The notes: generated by a model from the letters alone, not told the origin. Numbered from the stretch's first letter, positions 36,120 to 45,155 are shown. The stretch is 45,264 nucleotides of DNA from Thermobacillus xylanilyticus (GCF_907165215.1 NZ_CAJRAY010000016.1:1-45264); one strand, 5' to 3'. A program made the numbers and translations.

Positions 36120-38696
36120 GTGAACAGACGCAAGAAGTGGTACGCGGTGCCGGCCTTCGTCCTGGCCGCCGGCATCGCAGCCGCGACGTATTGCCTTGCA
36201 ACGAAAGGCGCTCCGGCGGTTGACGTCGCCCGTTACACGGAGGCCTCCGCGGAGTGGCTGCAGGCATCCGAATTAAGCTTCCTGCCGGACAGCCGGAATG
36301 CCGTTCCCGGCATGAAGCCGGTCGCGGAGACGGATGCCCTGGCGCTCTATTACGATGAAGAGACGACCGCGATCGCCGTGCTGGACAAACGAAGCGGCAA
36401 AGTGTGGCGGAGCAGCCCGGAGGACCTGGACAGCGATCCGATCGCTTCGCCCTATGAGAAAGAAGCGCTCGCCTCGCAGGTGACGGTGAACTACCGGGAT
36501 GACATCGGGACGCTCGGCACGTTCACGAGCTACGCGATGAGCGTCGCGAACGGGCAGTTCAAGACGGAGAGCATCGAGAACGGGATCCGAATCACCTACG
36601 TCCTCGGCAACGCCGAAGCCGGCATTGATGCGCTGCCGAAGAAAATCAGCAAGGCCCGGTTCGAAGAGAAGATCTTGAGCAAAGTGGACGATCAGGCGAA
36701 GGCGGCGCTCCGACGGGCGTACGCCCCGACGAAGTCCGACCCCGAAGTGCTGGAGCGGCTCGACACATACGTCGAGCGTCCGCTCGTCCTCGCCCGCGTG
36801 CTGGCCGCGTTCGAGCAGGCGGGATATACCGGGGAAGATCTCGCGTTCGACAATGAGGAGAACGGCATCGGTGGCGGCTTGGCCGAGAAGCCGAGCTTCA
36901 CGGTCGTCATCGAATACCGGCTCGAGGGCGACTCGCTGGTCGTCTGTGTGCCGGCCGGCCGGATCGAAGAAGCGGAAGGCTACAAGATCCGAAACATCGA
37001 GCTGCTCGAATTTTTCGGCGCGGCCGGCCCGGAAGCGCAGGGTTACATGTTCGTGCCGGACGGATCGGGCGGCCTGATCTATCTGAACAACGGCAAGAAG
37101 AACGCCGAGGTGTACAGCCAGCGCGTGTACGGCGACGATCTGAACGACAACACCGGCAGACGAAAGCAGATCGCGGAATCCGTGCGGCTGCCGGTGTTCG
37201 GCCTCAAATCCGGGGACCACGCGTGGCTTGCGGAGATCGAGCTCGGCGAAGCGAACGCGAGCATCACGGCGGATATCGGCGGCCGGCAGAACAGCTACAA
37301 CAACATCTACGCGAGTTTCATGCTCCGCGGCGAAGACGAGCTCGAGCTGTACAAAGGATCGCGGGGCGTGGAGGAGATCCAGCTTCTGACGGACGACCGC
37401 TATACCGGGGATCTGCAGATCCGGTTCAGCTTCCTGTCCGGCAATGATGCCACCTACTCCGGCATGGCGAAGCTGTACCGCGAGCGCCTACGGGCGGCCG
37501 GCAAGCTGAAGCCGCTGGAAGCGGAAGGCGATCTGCCGTTCTACGTCGACGTGCTCGGCGCCGTCGACAAGCGGAAATCGTTCCTCGGCGTGCCGTACAA
37601 AGGGATCGTGGCGATGACGACGGTCGAGGAAGCCGGCGAGATTGCGGACGCGCTGGAAGCCCGCGGCATCCGCAACGTGCGGATGCGGTATCTCGGCTGG
37701 TTCAACGGGGGGTTAAGCCATACGCTGCCGTCCAAGGTGAACATGGTGGGCAAGCTCGGCAGCAAGAAGAGCCTGCGGCAGCTCGCGGAGCGCCTTGAAT
37801 CGATGGGCGGCGGGCTCTATCCGGACGCTGCCCTGCAGCATGTGCTGCGCGACAACTTCACGTTCAAGCCTGCGTCGGACGCGGCGCGCTTCGTGACACG
37901 GGAACAGGCGTGGCGCTATCCTTACGACCGCGCCCTGAACAGGATGAACGCCAATCTCGGTACCTACTGGCTGCTGTCGCCGGCCAAGCTGCCGCACTTC
38001 GTCGACAAGTTTATGAAAGGATACGACAAGTACGGCATCGACGCGGTATCGCTGCGGGATCTCGGCGATCTCGTTCACGCGGACTATCGGGTAAGACGGG
38101 TCGTCTTCCGCGAGAACGCCAAGAACATCGCCGCCGAGCAGCTCGCGAAGCTGAGCGGGCGATACGGTGACGTGCTGATCACCGGCGGCAACGCGTACGC
38201 GCTGCCCTATGCGGATCAGATCGTGAACGTGCCGATGGAGACGAGCCATTTCAACATCGTGGACGAAACGGTGCCGTTCTATCAGATGGTCCTGCACGGC
38301 TCCATCGAGTACGGCGGCTCGCCGATCAACCTGCACGATGAGCAGGATACGCGGCAACACCTGCTCCGTCTGGCCGAGTACGGCGCCGCGCCGCATTTCC
38401 TGTGGTCGCATGAATCGTCATCGGAACTGAAATTCACGCGTTACGACTACATGTTCTCGACGCAATACACCGATTGGATCGACGAGGCGGCCGATCTGTA
38501 TGCCAGGCTGAATGACGCGCTGGCGGGCCTCCGGACGGAAACGATCGAGGAGCATATCCGCCACCGGGACGGCGTCGTCGAAGTCCGCTACTCGGACGGC
38601 ACGTCCATCTTCGTCAACTATACCGACAAACCGGTGACGGTGAACGGCGTCAGGATCGAGGCGCAAAATTTCACGGTGGGCGGTGATTCCAGGTGA
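36120..38696 (+). CDS. DUF5696 membrane-anchored protein, possible cryptic glycosidase
   Basis: An 858-residue protein with an N-terminal membrane helix or signal (about 8-28) and no lipobox. The first half (about 60-470) is beta-rich, with the pattern LALYYDEETTAIAVLDKRSGKVWRSSPED, resembling the beta-sandwich that precedes some glycosidase barrels. The second half (about 480-790) looks like a TIM barrel: GIRNVRMRYLGWFNGG, DAVSLRDLGDLVHADY, VLITGGNAYALPYADQI and HFLWSHESSSELKFTRYD. The end (VNYTDKPVTVNGVRIEAQNF) resembles the small C-terminal beta domain of many glycosidases. The family is DUF5696, of unknown function; catalysis is inferred from shape only. GTG 36120 follows AAGGGGG. It overlaps the next permease gene by four bases. 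Confidence 0.72.
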   Translation: MNRRKKWYAVPAFVLAAGIAAATYCLATKGAPAVDVARYTEASAEWLQASELSFLPDSRNAVPGMKPVAETDALALYYDEETTAIAVLDKRSGKVWRSSPEDLDSDPIASPYEKEALASQVTVNYRDDIGTLGTFTSYAMSVANGQFKTESIENGIRITYVLGNAEAGIDALPKKISKARFEEKILSKVDDQAKAALRRAYAPTKSDPEVLERLDTYVERPLVLARVLAAFEQAGYTGEDLAFDNEENGIGGGLAEKPSFTVVIEYRLEGDSLVVCVPAGRIEEAEGYKIRNIELLEFFGAAGPEAQGYMFVPDGSGGLIYLNNGKKNAEVYSQRVYGDDLNDNTGRRKQIAESVRLPVFGLKSGDHAWLAEIELGEANASITADIGGRQNSYNNIYASFMLRGEDELELYKGSRGVEEIQLLTDDRYTGDLQIRFSFLSGNDATYSGMAKLYRERLRAAGKLKPLEAEGDLPFYVDVLGAVDKRKSFLGVPYKGIVAMTTVEEAGEIADALEARGIRNVRMRYLGWFNGGLSHTLPSKVNMVGKLGSKKSLRQLAERLESMGGGLYPDAALQHVLRDNFTFKPASDAARFVTREQAWRYPYDRALNRMNANLGTYWLLSPAKLPHFVDKFMKGYDKYGIDAVSLRDLGDLVHADYRVRRVVFRENAKNIAAEQLAKLSGRYGDVLITGGNAYALPYADQIVNVPMETSHFNIVDETVPFYQMVLHGSIEYGGSPINLHDEQDTRQHLLRLAEYGAAPHFLWSHESSSELKFTRYDYMFSTQYTDWIDEAADLYARLNDALAGLRTETIEEHIRHRDGVVEVRYSDGTSIFVNYTDKPVTVNGVRIEAQNFTVGGDSR

Positions 38697-39595
38697 TCAA
38701 GAGAAGACTGACACTCACGCAGAAGCGATCGCTCCTCGGGATCTTCTTCATCCTGCCGTGGCTGATCGGATTCGTATTCCTGTTCCTGACGCCGCTTCTC
38801 GAGTCGATCCGCTTCAGCTTCAGCGAGCTGAAAGTGGCGCCGAACGGGTTCACGCTCGAATTCATCGGCATCGAGAACTTCAGGGCGGCGCTCGCGGTCG
38901 ACCCCGACTTCAACCGGGTGCTGACGCAGTCCGTGCTGGAGATGGTGTATGACGTGCCGATGATCCTCTTCTTCAGCCTGTTCACGGCGGCGCTGCTCAA
39001 TCAGAAGTTTCGGGGCCGGTCGGTTGCCAGGGCTGTCTTCTTCCTGCCGGTCATTCTGGCGTCCGGTGCCGTCGAAGCGGCGCAGCAATCCGGCCTGATC
39101 CAGCTGACCGGCAGCTCCGAGGCGGCGCAGGAGCTGGCCCAGCAGCAGATGGGATTCGATCCGATGATCGTCATCCGGATGCTGGGCAACGCCGGCATTC
39201 CGCTCTGGTTCGTCGAGTATATCGCGGAAGCGATCACCCGGATTTATGAGATCATCAGCAGCTCCGGCGTGCAGATCCTGATCTTCCTTGCCGCATTGCA
39301 ATCGGTGCCGGCTTCGATGTACGAAGTGGCGAAGATTGACGGCGCGACGGCCTATGAATCGTTCTGGAAGATCACGTTTCCGATGGTCAGCCCGCTTGTT
39401 CTGACGAACGTCATCTATACGATCATCGACTCGTTCGGCGACAGTCCGGTGACGGAGCGGATCTATCAGACGGCGTTCCAGGCGCAGAATTTCGGGCTAA
39501 GCGCGGCCATGGCATGGCTCTATACGATCGCCGTCAGCCTGCTGCTCATCATCATCGGCTACCTGATCTCGCGAAGAGTGTTCTACCACAACTGA
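38693..39595 (+). CDS. Carbohydrate ABC transporter permease, MalF type (pair 2)
   Basis: A 300-residue membrane subunit with six helices (first at LLGIFFILPWLIGFVFLFL). The EAA loop is MYEVAKIDGATAYESFW. An unusually long extracellular segment (about 125-175, rich in Gln, Ala and Glu) lies between the third and fourth helices. GTG 38693 overlaps the DUF5696 stop (GTGA), so it is coupled to that gene. It forms a second permease pair with the next gene; no further binding protein is encoded beside it. Confidence 0.9.
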   Translation: MIKRRLTLTQKRSLLGIFFILPWLIGFVFLFLTPLLESIRFSFSELKVAPNGFTLEFIGIENFRAALAVDPDFNRVLTQSVLEMVYDVPMILFFSLFTAALLNQKFRGRSVARAVFFLPVILASGAVEAAQQSGLIQLTGSSEAAQELAQQQMGFDPMIVIRMLGNAGIPLWFVEYIAEAITRIYEIISSSGVQILIFLAALQSVPASMYEVAKIDGATAYESFWKITFPMVSPLVLTNVIYTIIDSFGDSPVTERIYQTAFQAQNFGLSAAMAWLYTIAVSLLLIIIGYLISRRVFYHN

Positions 39596-39618
39596 CGGAC
39601 GAAAGGGGGCAAGCGCAC

Positions 39619-40614
39619 ATGGCTGCGAAACTGCTGGAGAACGAGGCGATCGTGCTCAGGTACCAGCGGGCCAGGAACAGGTCGATGTCGTGGCTCTGGT
39701 CGATTTTCCGGCTCGTCCTCATCATCGGCATCGGCTTCATCATCGTGCGGCCGATCCTGCACCAGATCTCGGTGGCGTTCAAAAGCCCGGAAGACATCTA
39801 CAATCCGACGATCTACCTGGTCCCCGTCCATTTCACGCTGGAGAACGTGAAATATGCGATGGACATTCTCGATTACTGGCCGCTTCTCCGGAATACGCTG
39901 CTGTTCGTCATCTCGACGACGCTGATGTCGACGGCTTCCTGCGCGCTGGCCGGCTACGGGTTCGCGCGGTTCAAATTTCCGGGAAGCCATCTGCTGTTCA
40001 TGCTCGTCGTGCTGACGATCCTGATCCCGTCGAGCACGCTCATGGTGCCGATGTATCTGCATTTCCGGAATTTCGACGTGCTGAATCTCGTCACGCTGTT
40101 CACCGGCAAGGAAGGCGTCAATCTGCTGAACACCTATTGGCCTTCCCTCATCACATCGGCCCTGGGCGTCGGCCTGAAATCGGGTCTCTACATTTATATA
40201 TTCCGGCAGTTTTTCCGCGGGCTGCCGAAGGAGATCGAGGAAGCGGCGCTGATCGACGGAGCGGGCGGCATCCGCACGTTTCTGACGATCATGCTTCCGA
40301 ACGCGATTCCGCCGATCATCACCGTGCTGCTGTTCGCTTTCGTCTGGCAGTACAACGATACGTTCTACGCTTCGTTGTTCATGTCCAACAGCGATCTGAT
40401 GGCGAACGCGGTCGCGGCCCTGCCGGCAAACGTGGGCAAGTTCCTGCCGGAGCTGCTCGGTCTGGTCGGAACGGAGGCGAGGGCGGATCCGAACCATGTG
40501 GCGATGATCGTGGATACCGGCATCCTGATGGCGATCGCGCCGCTCATCATCATGTATTTGTTCGTGCAGCGCTACTTCGTGGAGAGCGTCGAGCGCACCG
40601 GCGTCGTCGGCTGA
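39619..40614 (+). CDS. Carbohydrate ABC transporter permease, MalG type (pair 2)
   Basis: A 331-residue membrane subunit, somewhat longer than the usual 275-300. It has an N-terminal cytoplasmic extension, six helices and the EAA loop EIEEAALIDGAGGIRTF. Extra residues lie in an external loop (HFRNFDVLNLVTLFTGKEGVN) and before the last helix (VGTEARADPNHVAM). ATG 39619 follows AAAGGGGG. It is the last transport gene of the operon and is followed by a strong terminator. Confidence 0.91.
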   Translation: MAAKLLENEAIVLRYQRARNRSMSWLWSIFRLVLIIGIGFIIVRPILHQISVAFKSPEDIYNPTIYLVPVHFTLENVKYAMDILDYWPLLRNTLLFVISTTLMSTASCALAGYGFARFKFPGSHLLFMLVVLTILIPSSTLMVPMYLHFRNFDVLNLVTLFTGKEGVNLLNTYWPSLITSALGVGLKSGLYIYIFRQFFRGLPKEIEEAALIDGAGGIRTFLTIMLPNAIPPIITVLLFAFVWQYNDTFYASLFMSNSDLMANAVAALPANVGKFLPELLGLVGTEARADPNHVAMIVDTGILMAIAPLIIMYLFVQRYFVESVERTGVVG

Positions 40615-40646
40615 CCGGCCGGAGGACGCCGCTGCGGACTGTCGGT

Positions 40647-40685
40647 TCCGGGCGCGGATGAAGCCGCGCCCGGAGCGCTTTTTTT
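40647..40685 (+). terminator. Intrinsic terminator between the transport genes and GH26
   Basis: A perfect 11-bp stem (TCCGGGCGCGG, loop ATGAAG, CCGCGCCCGGA, 40647-40674) and seven T (40679-40685). No promoter fits in the 25 bases between it and the GH26 start codon, so the enzymes behind it depend on readthrough or on a promoter inside the permease gene. Confidence 0.88.
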
Positions 40686-40710
40686 GAGAATGTCAAGGAG
40701 GAACCGCAGG

Positions 40711-41769
40711 ATGAATATGCATCTGCAAGGCCGGCTGAACGTCGAACCGAAGCTGGTCAGTCCCCGTGCGTCGGAGAACGCCAGACGCCTGATGGCGTAT
40801 CTGTGCGATCTGTACGGCCGGCGGATGCTGACGGGACAGCAATACGGCATTGACGAGACGCCGGAGGTGGACGTCATTTTCCGCGCGACGGGCAAATATC
40901 CGGCCGTGGGCGGGTTCGATTTCATGAACGATTCGCCGTCCCGCGTGGAGCGCGGAACGGTCGGCATGGATACCGAACGCGCGATCGACTGGTGGAGGCA
41001 GGGCGGCATCGTGACGTTCTGCTGGCATTGGAACGCACCGGCCGGTCTGATCGACGAGCCGCCGGACCGGGGCTGGCACCGCGGGTTCTATACGGAAGCG
41101 ACGACCTTCGACATCGAGGCGGCGCTGCGCGACGACACGTGCGAGGCCTTCGGCCTCCTCATGCGCGACATCGATGCGATCGCCGTCCGGCTCAAGCAAT
41201 TGCGGGACGAGGGCATCCCCGTCCTTTGGCGGCCGCTTCACGAGGCTTCCGGCGGCTGGTTCTGGTGGGGAGCGAAGGGGCCGGAACCGTACATCAAGCT
41301 GTGGCGCATCCTGTTCGATCGGCTGACGCGGAAGCATGTGCTTGACAATCTGATCTGGGTATGGAACGGCCAGCACAGGGACTGGTATCCGGGCGACGCC
41401 TTCGTGGACATCATCGGCGAAGATATTTATCCGCCGGAACGGACGTACGTCTCGCACATCGACCGCTTCAGGCAGGTGCTGGGCTATACGTCGAAGAATA
41501 AAATCATTGCGCTGACGGAGAACGGACCGCTGCCCGATCCGGACCGGATGATCGCCGACGGCGCGCCGTGGGCGTGGAACTGCACCTGGTACGGTTCGTT
41601 CGTCTGCGAGAAGCGGGAAGACGGGACGTGGGATGTCGGCGAACAGTACACCGAACGATGGATGTTGAACAAATTTTACGATCACCCGTTCACGGTGACG
41701 CGGGACGAGCTGCCGGATCTGACGCGCTACCCGCTGCCGGAGGAACGGGAGATCGGGAAAAAAGCGTAA
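40711..41769 (+). CDS. GH26 glycoside hydrolase, beta-mannanase type, cytoplasmic
   Basis: A 352-residue (beta/alpha)8-barrel enzyme without signal peptide. The acid/base glutamate E178 lies in WRPLHEASGGWFWWG and the nucleophile E270 in LTENGP; both blocks are diagnostic for family GH26. Other matches are LTGQQYGID near the N-terminus and FCWHWNAP. Family members hydrolyse beta-1,4-mannosidic bonds in mannan or glucomannan. As a cytoplasmic enzyme it would act on imported manno-oligosaccharides, perhaps releasing mannobiose. ATG 40711 follows AAGGAGG by nine bases. The esterase gene follows after 25 bases. Confidence 0.9.
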   Translation: MNMHLQGRLNVEPKLVSPRASENARRLMAYLCDLYGRRMLTGQQYGIDETPEVDVIFRATGKYPAVGGFDFMNDSPSRVERGTVGMDTERAIDWWRQGGIVTFCWHWNAPAGLIDEPPDRGWHRGFYTEATTFDIEAALRDDTCEAFGLLMRDIDAIAVRLKQLRDEGIPVLWRPLHEASGGWFWWGAKGPEPYIKLWRILFDRLTRKHVLDNLIWVWNGQHRDWYPGDAFVDIIGEDIYPPERTYVSHIDRFRQVLGYTSKNKIIALTENGPLPDPDRMIADGAPWAWNCTWYGSFVCEKREDGTWDVGEQYTERWMLNKFYDHPFTVTRDELPDLTRYPLPEEREIGKKA

Positions 41770-41794
41770 GCCAACGGCTGAAGGAGGACAGCGC

Positions 41795-42898
41795 ATGACA
41801 CTCGAAGTGATCAAGCATCGCGCCGGGTTGAAGCGGCTGAAAGCGGCGATCGAAGGCGGACGGGCCGTGATCGGATTTGTCGGCGGCTCCATCACCGACG
41901 GCCGGCCGCGGCACAATTGGCCCGAACCGGTCGCCGCCTGGCTCGTCGACCGCTATCCGTTCGCGCGGTTCGTCATCGAGAATGCGGCCATCGGCGCGAC
42001 GGGAAGCGATCTTGCGGTGCTCAGGGCGCAACGCGATCTGATCGACCGCGGCTGCGACATCGTATTCATCGAATTTGCCGTCAACGACAACGACACGCCG
42101 ACCGACCGGCGGATGCGGACGCGGGAAGGGCTCATCCGCAAGCTGCTGGAAGGCGGCGGCCGGGATCTCGTCTTCGTCTATACGTTCTGCCACGACATGT
42201 ACGAGGCGATGATGGACGGCCGGATGCCGGCGTCGATCGCGGAGTTCGAGCAGCTTGCGGATTACTACGGCGCCGGATCGGTCTGGGTCGGGCTGCACGC
42301 GCTTCGTCAGGTGCGCCGCGGCTTGATGCGCTGGGAGGAATGGCTGCCGGACGGCCTCCATCCGACAAGCCGCGGCAGCTACGCTTACGCGGAAGCGGTC
42401 ATCCGCTATCTCGAGGATGAGCTGGAGCGGCAGCCCGGCGACGCGGCGTGGGATGCGGCGCGGGCGAAGGCGCTGGCGCAGCCGCTGCACCCGGACCACT
42501 GGGGGAACGCCGAGCTGCTGCCGCTTGAAGCGATCCGGACCCGCGGGCCGTGGACGATCCGGCGCTGGCTGTATCACGCATGGATCGATCAGGTGCTGGA
42601 GACGGCCGCCGTCGGCGCCGGGTTCGAGCTCGATTTCGAAGGGCGCGGCGTTGCGCTCGCCTTCGATTTCGGCAAGACGTCCGCCGAGTTCCGATGGCGG
42701 ATCGACGGCGGCGAATGGCGGGCGGAAACGCGCGAACGGCCGGACTGGGTCGGGCCGGACGGCTGGTTCAGGCTCTCCGTGCTGACGGAGTCGCTCCCGC
42801 CCGGTCCGCACCGTCTTGAATTGGAAGTGATTCACGGCAGCCGCCCGGATTGCACGGGGACGAATTTCCGGCTGGCGCTCGCCGCCGCGATCCGATAA
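41795..42898 (+). CDS. SGNH/GDSL-type esterase with C-terminal beta domain
   Basis: A 367-residue cytoplasmic enzyme. The SGNH blocks are present: nucleophile S32 in FVGGSITDG, Gly in GATGSDL, N97 in EFAVNDND, and the Asp-x-x-His pair D186 and H189 in DGLHPTS. The C-terminal about 130 residues (from about 240) are a beta-rich domain (ELDFEGRGVALAFDFGKTSAEFRWRIDGGEW) like those in some carbohydrate esterases. Being last in a mannan-type operon, it probably removes acetyl groups from imported manno-oligosaccharides; the substrate is inferred. ATG 41795 follows AAGGAGG. Confidence 0.85.
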   Translation: MTLEVIKHRAGLKRLKAAIEGGRAVIGFVGGSITDGRPRHNWPEPVAAWLVDRYPFARFVIENAAIGATGSDLAVLRAQRDLIDRGCDIVFIEFAVNDNDTPTDRRMRTREGLIRKLLEGGGRDLVFVYTFCHDMYEAMMDGRMPASIAEFEQLADYYGAGSVWVGLHALRQVRRGLMRWEEWLPDGLHPTSRGSYAYAEAVIRYLEDELERQPGDAAWDAARAKALAQPLHPDHWGNAELLPLEAIRTRGPWTIRRWLYHAWIDQVLETAAVGAGFELDFEGRGVALAFDFGKTSAEFRWRIDGGEWRAETRERPDWVGPDGWFRLSVLTESLPPGPHRLELEVIHGSRPDCTGTNFRLALAAAIR

Positions 42899-42910
42899 TT
42901 GCAGCGGTTC

Positions 42911-42941
42911 ACCGGCTCGGTCTTCAGACCGAGCCGGTTTT
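42911..42941 (+). terminator. Terminator at the end of the glycan operon
   Basis: A perfect 11-bp stem (CCGGCTCGGTC, loop TTCA, GACCGAGCCGG, 42912-42937) followed by four T. Confidence 0.88.
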
Positions 42942-43044
42942 CCGTTTCCGGACCGTGGCGGAAGCTGCCGGGGCGGAGGTATAGTGGGGTCGTGCAGCGG
43001 CAGACGAACGCGGCTGTGAATTGCGCGTCAGGAGGGGACGCTCT

Positions 43045-43971
43045 ATGCATGTGTTGGAGGTATCGCGGGTGTCGAAGTCTTTCGGCAGCGTGCGAGCGGT
43101 TCAGGAAGTCAGTTTCGCCGCGAACAGAGGCGAAGTGTTCACGATCATCGGCCCGAACGGCGCCGGCAAGACGACGACGCTCGAGATGATCGAAGGGCTG
43201 CAGCGTCCCGACAGCGGCGCGATCTCGGTGCTCGGCATGACGTGGGACAAGGATGCGGAGAACATCAAAATGCGGATCGGCGTTCAGCCGCAATCCAGCG
43301 CGCTGTTCGATCTGCTGACCGTCGAAGAGAATCTGGCGCTGTTCGCTTCGTTCTACGACCGGCACCGGCCGGTGCCGGAGATCATGGAGCTGATCAATCT
43401 GACGGATCATCGGCGGAAAATGGTCAAGACGCTGTCGGGCGGCCAGAAGCAGCGCCTTGCGATCGGAATCGGTCTGATCAACGATCCGGAAATCATTTTT
43501 CTCGATGAGCCGACCACGGGCCTTGATCCGCAGGCGCGCCGCAACATCTGGGACATCGTGCTCAAGCTGCGGGCGATCGGCAAGACGACGGTGCTCACGA
43601 CCCATTATATGGAGGAAGCCGAGCAGCTCAGCGACCGGGTGTGCATCATCGACCAGGGCCGTATCATCGCGATGGATACGCCCAAGGCACTCATCGGCAG
43701 GCTGACGCAGGAACGCGAAATCCATTTGAAGCTTGCGGACGAAGCCGCGGCCGCCGCTGCGGAAGGCGCCGCCCGGACGGAGCCGAACGTGACGCGGGTC
43801 GAGCGCAAGGGCGCGCAACTCCGGATCCGGTCCGGGAAGCCGGAAGCGACGCTGTACCATCTGCTCGGCTTCGCGTCGGAGAGCGGGCAGACCGTCGAGC
43901 AGATTTCGATTCGCGAGATGAGCCTCGAGGACGTATTCATCGCCTTCACCGGCAAGGAGTGGAGAGACTGA
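43045..43971 (+). CDS. ABC transporter ATP-binding protein (drug/antibiotic exporter type)
   Basis: A 308-residue cytoplasmic ATPase. Walker A is GPNGAGKTT, the Q-loop lies in GVQPQSS, the signature is LSGGQKQR, and Walker B is IIFLDEPTTGLD with a switch His in TTHYMEEAEQ. The C-terminal about 90 residues are the extra domain typical of DrrA/CcmA-type subunits. ATG 43045 follows AGGAGGGG by seven bases. It overlaps the permease gene by one base (TGATG). It is not a sugar-importer ATPase, which would be about 370 residues with a TOBE/MalK tail, so it is unlikely to energise the importers in this window. Confidence 0.93.
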   Translation: MHVLEVSRVSKSFGSVRAVQEVSFAANRGEVFTIIGPNGAGKTTTLEMIEGLQRPDSGAISVLGMTWDKDAENIKMRIGVQPQSSALFDLLTVEENLALFASFYDRHRPVPEIMELINLTDHRRKMVKTLSGGQKQRLAIGIGLINDPEIIFLDEPTTGLDPQARRNIWDIVLKLRAIGKTTVLTTHYMEEAEQLSDRVCIIDQGRIIAMDTPKALIGRLTQEREIHLKLADEAAAAAAEGAARTEPNVTRVERKGAQLRIRSGKPEATLYHLLGFASESGQTVEQISIREMSLEDVFIAFTGKEWRD

Positions 43972-45074
43972 TGGCGAAGAACATGAAGCAGCTTCGCATG
44001 TTGTTCGACGCGCAGATCAAAGAGACGTTTCGTGAGCGGCAAGTCTGGTTCTGGTCGATCATGTTTCCCGTCCTGCTGCTTGTCATCTTCATGATCATAT
44101 TCGGCGGCAACAGCGACTTCTCTGCCAAAGTTGCAATCGTCGGAGACAAATCCGGCGCGGCGGCGGAAGCGTTCGTTCAATCGGCGGAAGCGACCGGCGT
44201 GCTGAAGATCGAGCAGGACCTCGATCTTCAGGAAGCGGAGAAGCGGCTGAAAGACAAGCGCCTCGACGCCGTCTTCGTCCTGCCTGACAGCAGCGAAACC
44301 GGTGATTTCGGGCTGCTGCTCAACGCCGAAGGGCAAACCAGCTCGACGTCCCAGGCGCTGGGCAGCATTGCGGGGCAGCTCACGGCAGCAGCCAATCAGG
44401 CCGCAACCGGCACTGCTCCCGCGTTCGATCTGAAGACGGAATATGTATCGGCAAGCAACAACCGCCTGAAAGTTTCGGATTTTCTGCTCTCAGGCGTGAT
44501 CGCGCTGTCCATTGCGCAATCGGGACTGTTCGGCATGGTGGGGCTCGTCGAAATCCGCCGCAAAGGATTGCTGAAACGGCTCAAGATGACGCCCGTGAAC
44601 ATGCGTCTGTTCGGGGTTGCCAATGTGGGCGCCAGATTCGCGCTCAGCATCGTGCAGGTTATCCTGCTGACGCTCATCGGCGTAGTGGCTTTCCGGGCAA
44701 ACGTTGACTTCTCGCCGCTGACGTTCCTGCTCATTTTCATCGTCGGGACGCTCGCTTTCTCCGGGCTCGGCTACCTGATTTCTGCCGCCAGCAAGACGCT
44801 TGAAAGTTACATGGGCATCTCGAATCTCGTCAGCTTCATCATGATGTTCCTGAGCGGCATCTTCATTGATGTCAATGTGCTGCCGGGCTATCTCAAGCCG
44901 GTGTCGCATGTGATGCCGCTGACGTACTTCGTGGACGGCATCCGCGGCGGCATGATCTACGGCAGCGGGATGAACGCGGACATGTGGCTGAATCTTGCCG
45001 TACTTGCCGCGTGGGGGGGTGTGTCGTTCATCCTGGCCACCCTGCTGTTCCGCCGCCGATCGGCTTCTTTGTAA
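43971..45074 (+). CDS. ABC-2 family transporter permease
   Basis: A 367-residue membrane subunit. One helix (about 21-40) precedes a long external domain (about 45-170), followed by five helices in the C-terminal half (about 175-365: LSGVIALSIAQSGLFGMVGL; LSIVQVILLTLIGVVAF; FLLIFIVGTLAFSGLGYLI). SNLVSFIMMFLSGIFIDVNVLPGYLKPVSHVMPLTYFVDGIRG is the diagnostic ABC-2 block. With the ATPase it would export a small hydrophobic compound such as an antibiotic or lipid; the substrate cannot be read from sequence. Confidence 0.92.
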   Translation: MAKNMKQLRMLFDAQIKETFRERQVWFWSIMFPVLLLVIFMIIFGGNSDFSAKVAIVGDKSGAAAEAFVQSAEATGVLKIEQDLDLQEAEKRLKDKRLDAVFVLPDSSETGDFGLLLNAEGQTSSTSQALGSIAGQLTAAANQAATGTAPAFDLKTEYVSASNNRLKVSDFLLSGVIALSIAQSGLFGMVGLVEIRRKGLLKRLKMTPVNMRLFGVANVGARFALSIVQVILLTLIGVVAFRANVDFSPLTFLLIFIVGTLAFSGLGYLISAASKTLESYMGISNLVSFIMMFLSGIFIDVNVLPGYLKPVSHVMPLTYFVDGIRGGMIYGSGMNADMWLNLAVLAAWGGVSFILATLLFRRRSASL

Positions 45075-45116
45075 AAAGAAAGAGATACGCCGACTCGTGT
45101 CGTAAAACACAACCAG

Positions 45117-45155
45117 CCGTCTCCTGGTGCGTATAAACAGGAGACGGTTTTTTTT
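45117..45155 (+). terminator. Terminator after the ABC-2 exporter
   Basis: A perfect 10-bp stem (CCGTCTCCTG, 11-base loop, CAGGAGACGG, 45117-45147) followed by eight T. Confidence 0.92.

Noticed and set aside
43045..45074. The terminal ABC pair as part of the sugar importers
   Set aside because: The ATPase is DrrA/CcmA-like and the membrane protein is ABC-2 type, both exporter families. A strong terminator separates them from the glycan operon.
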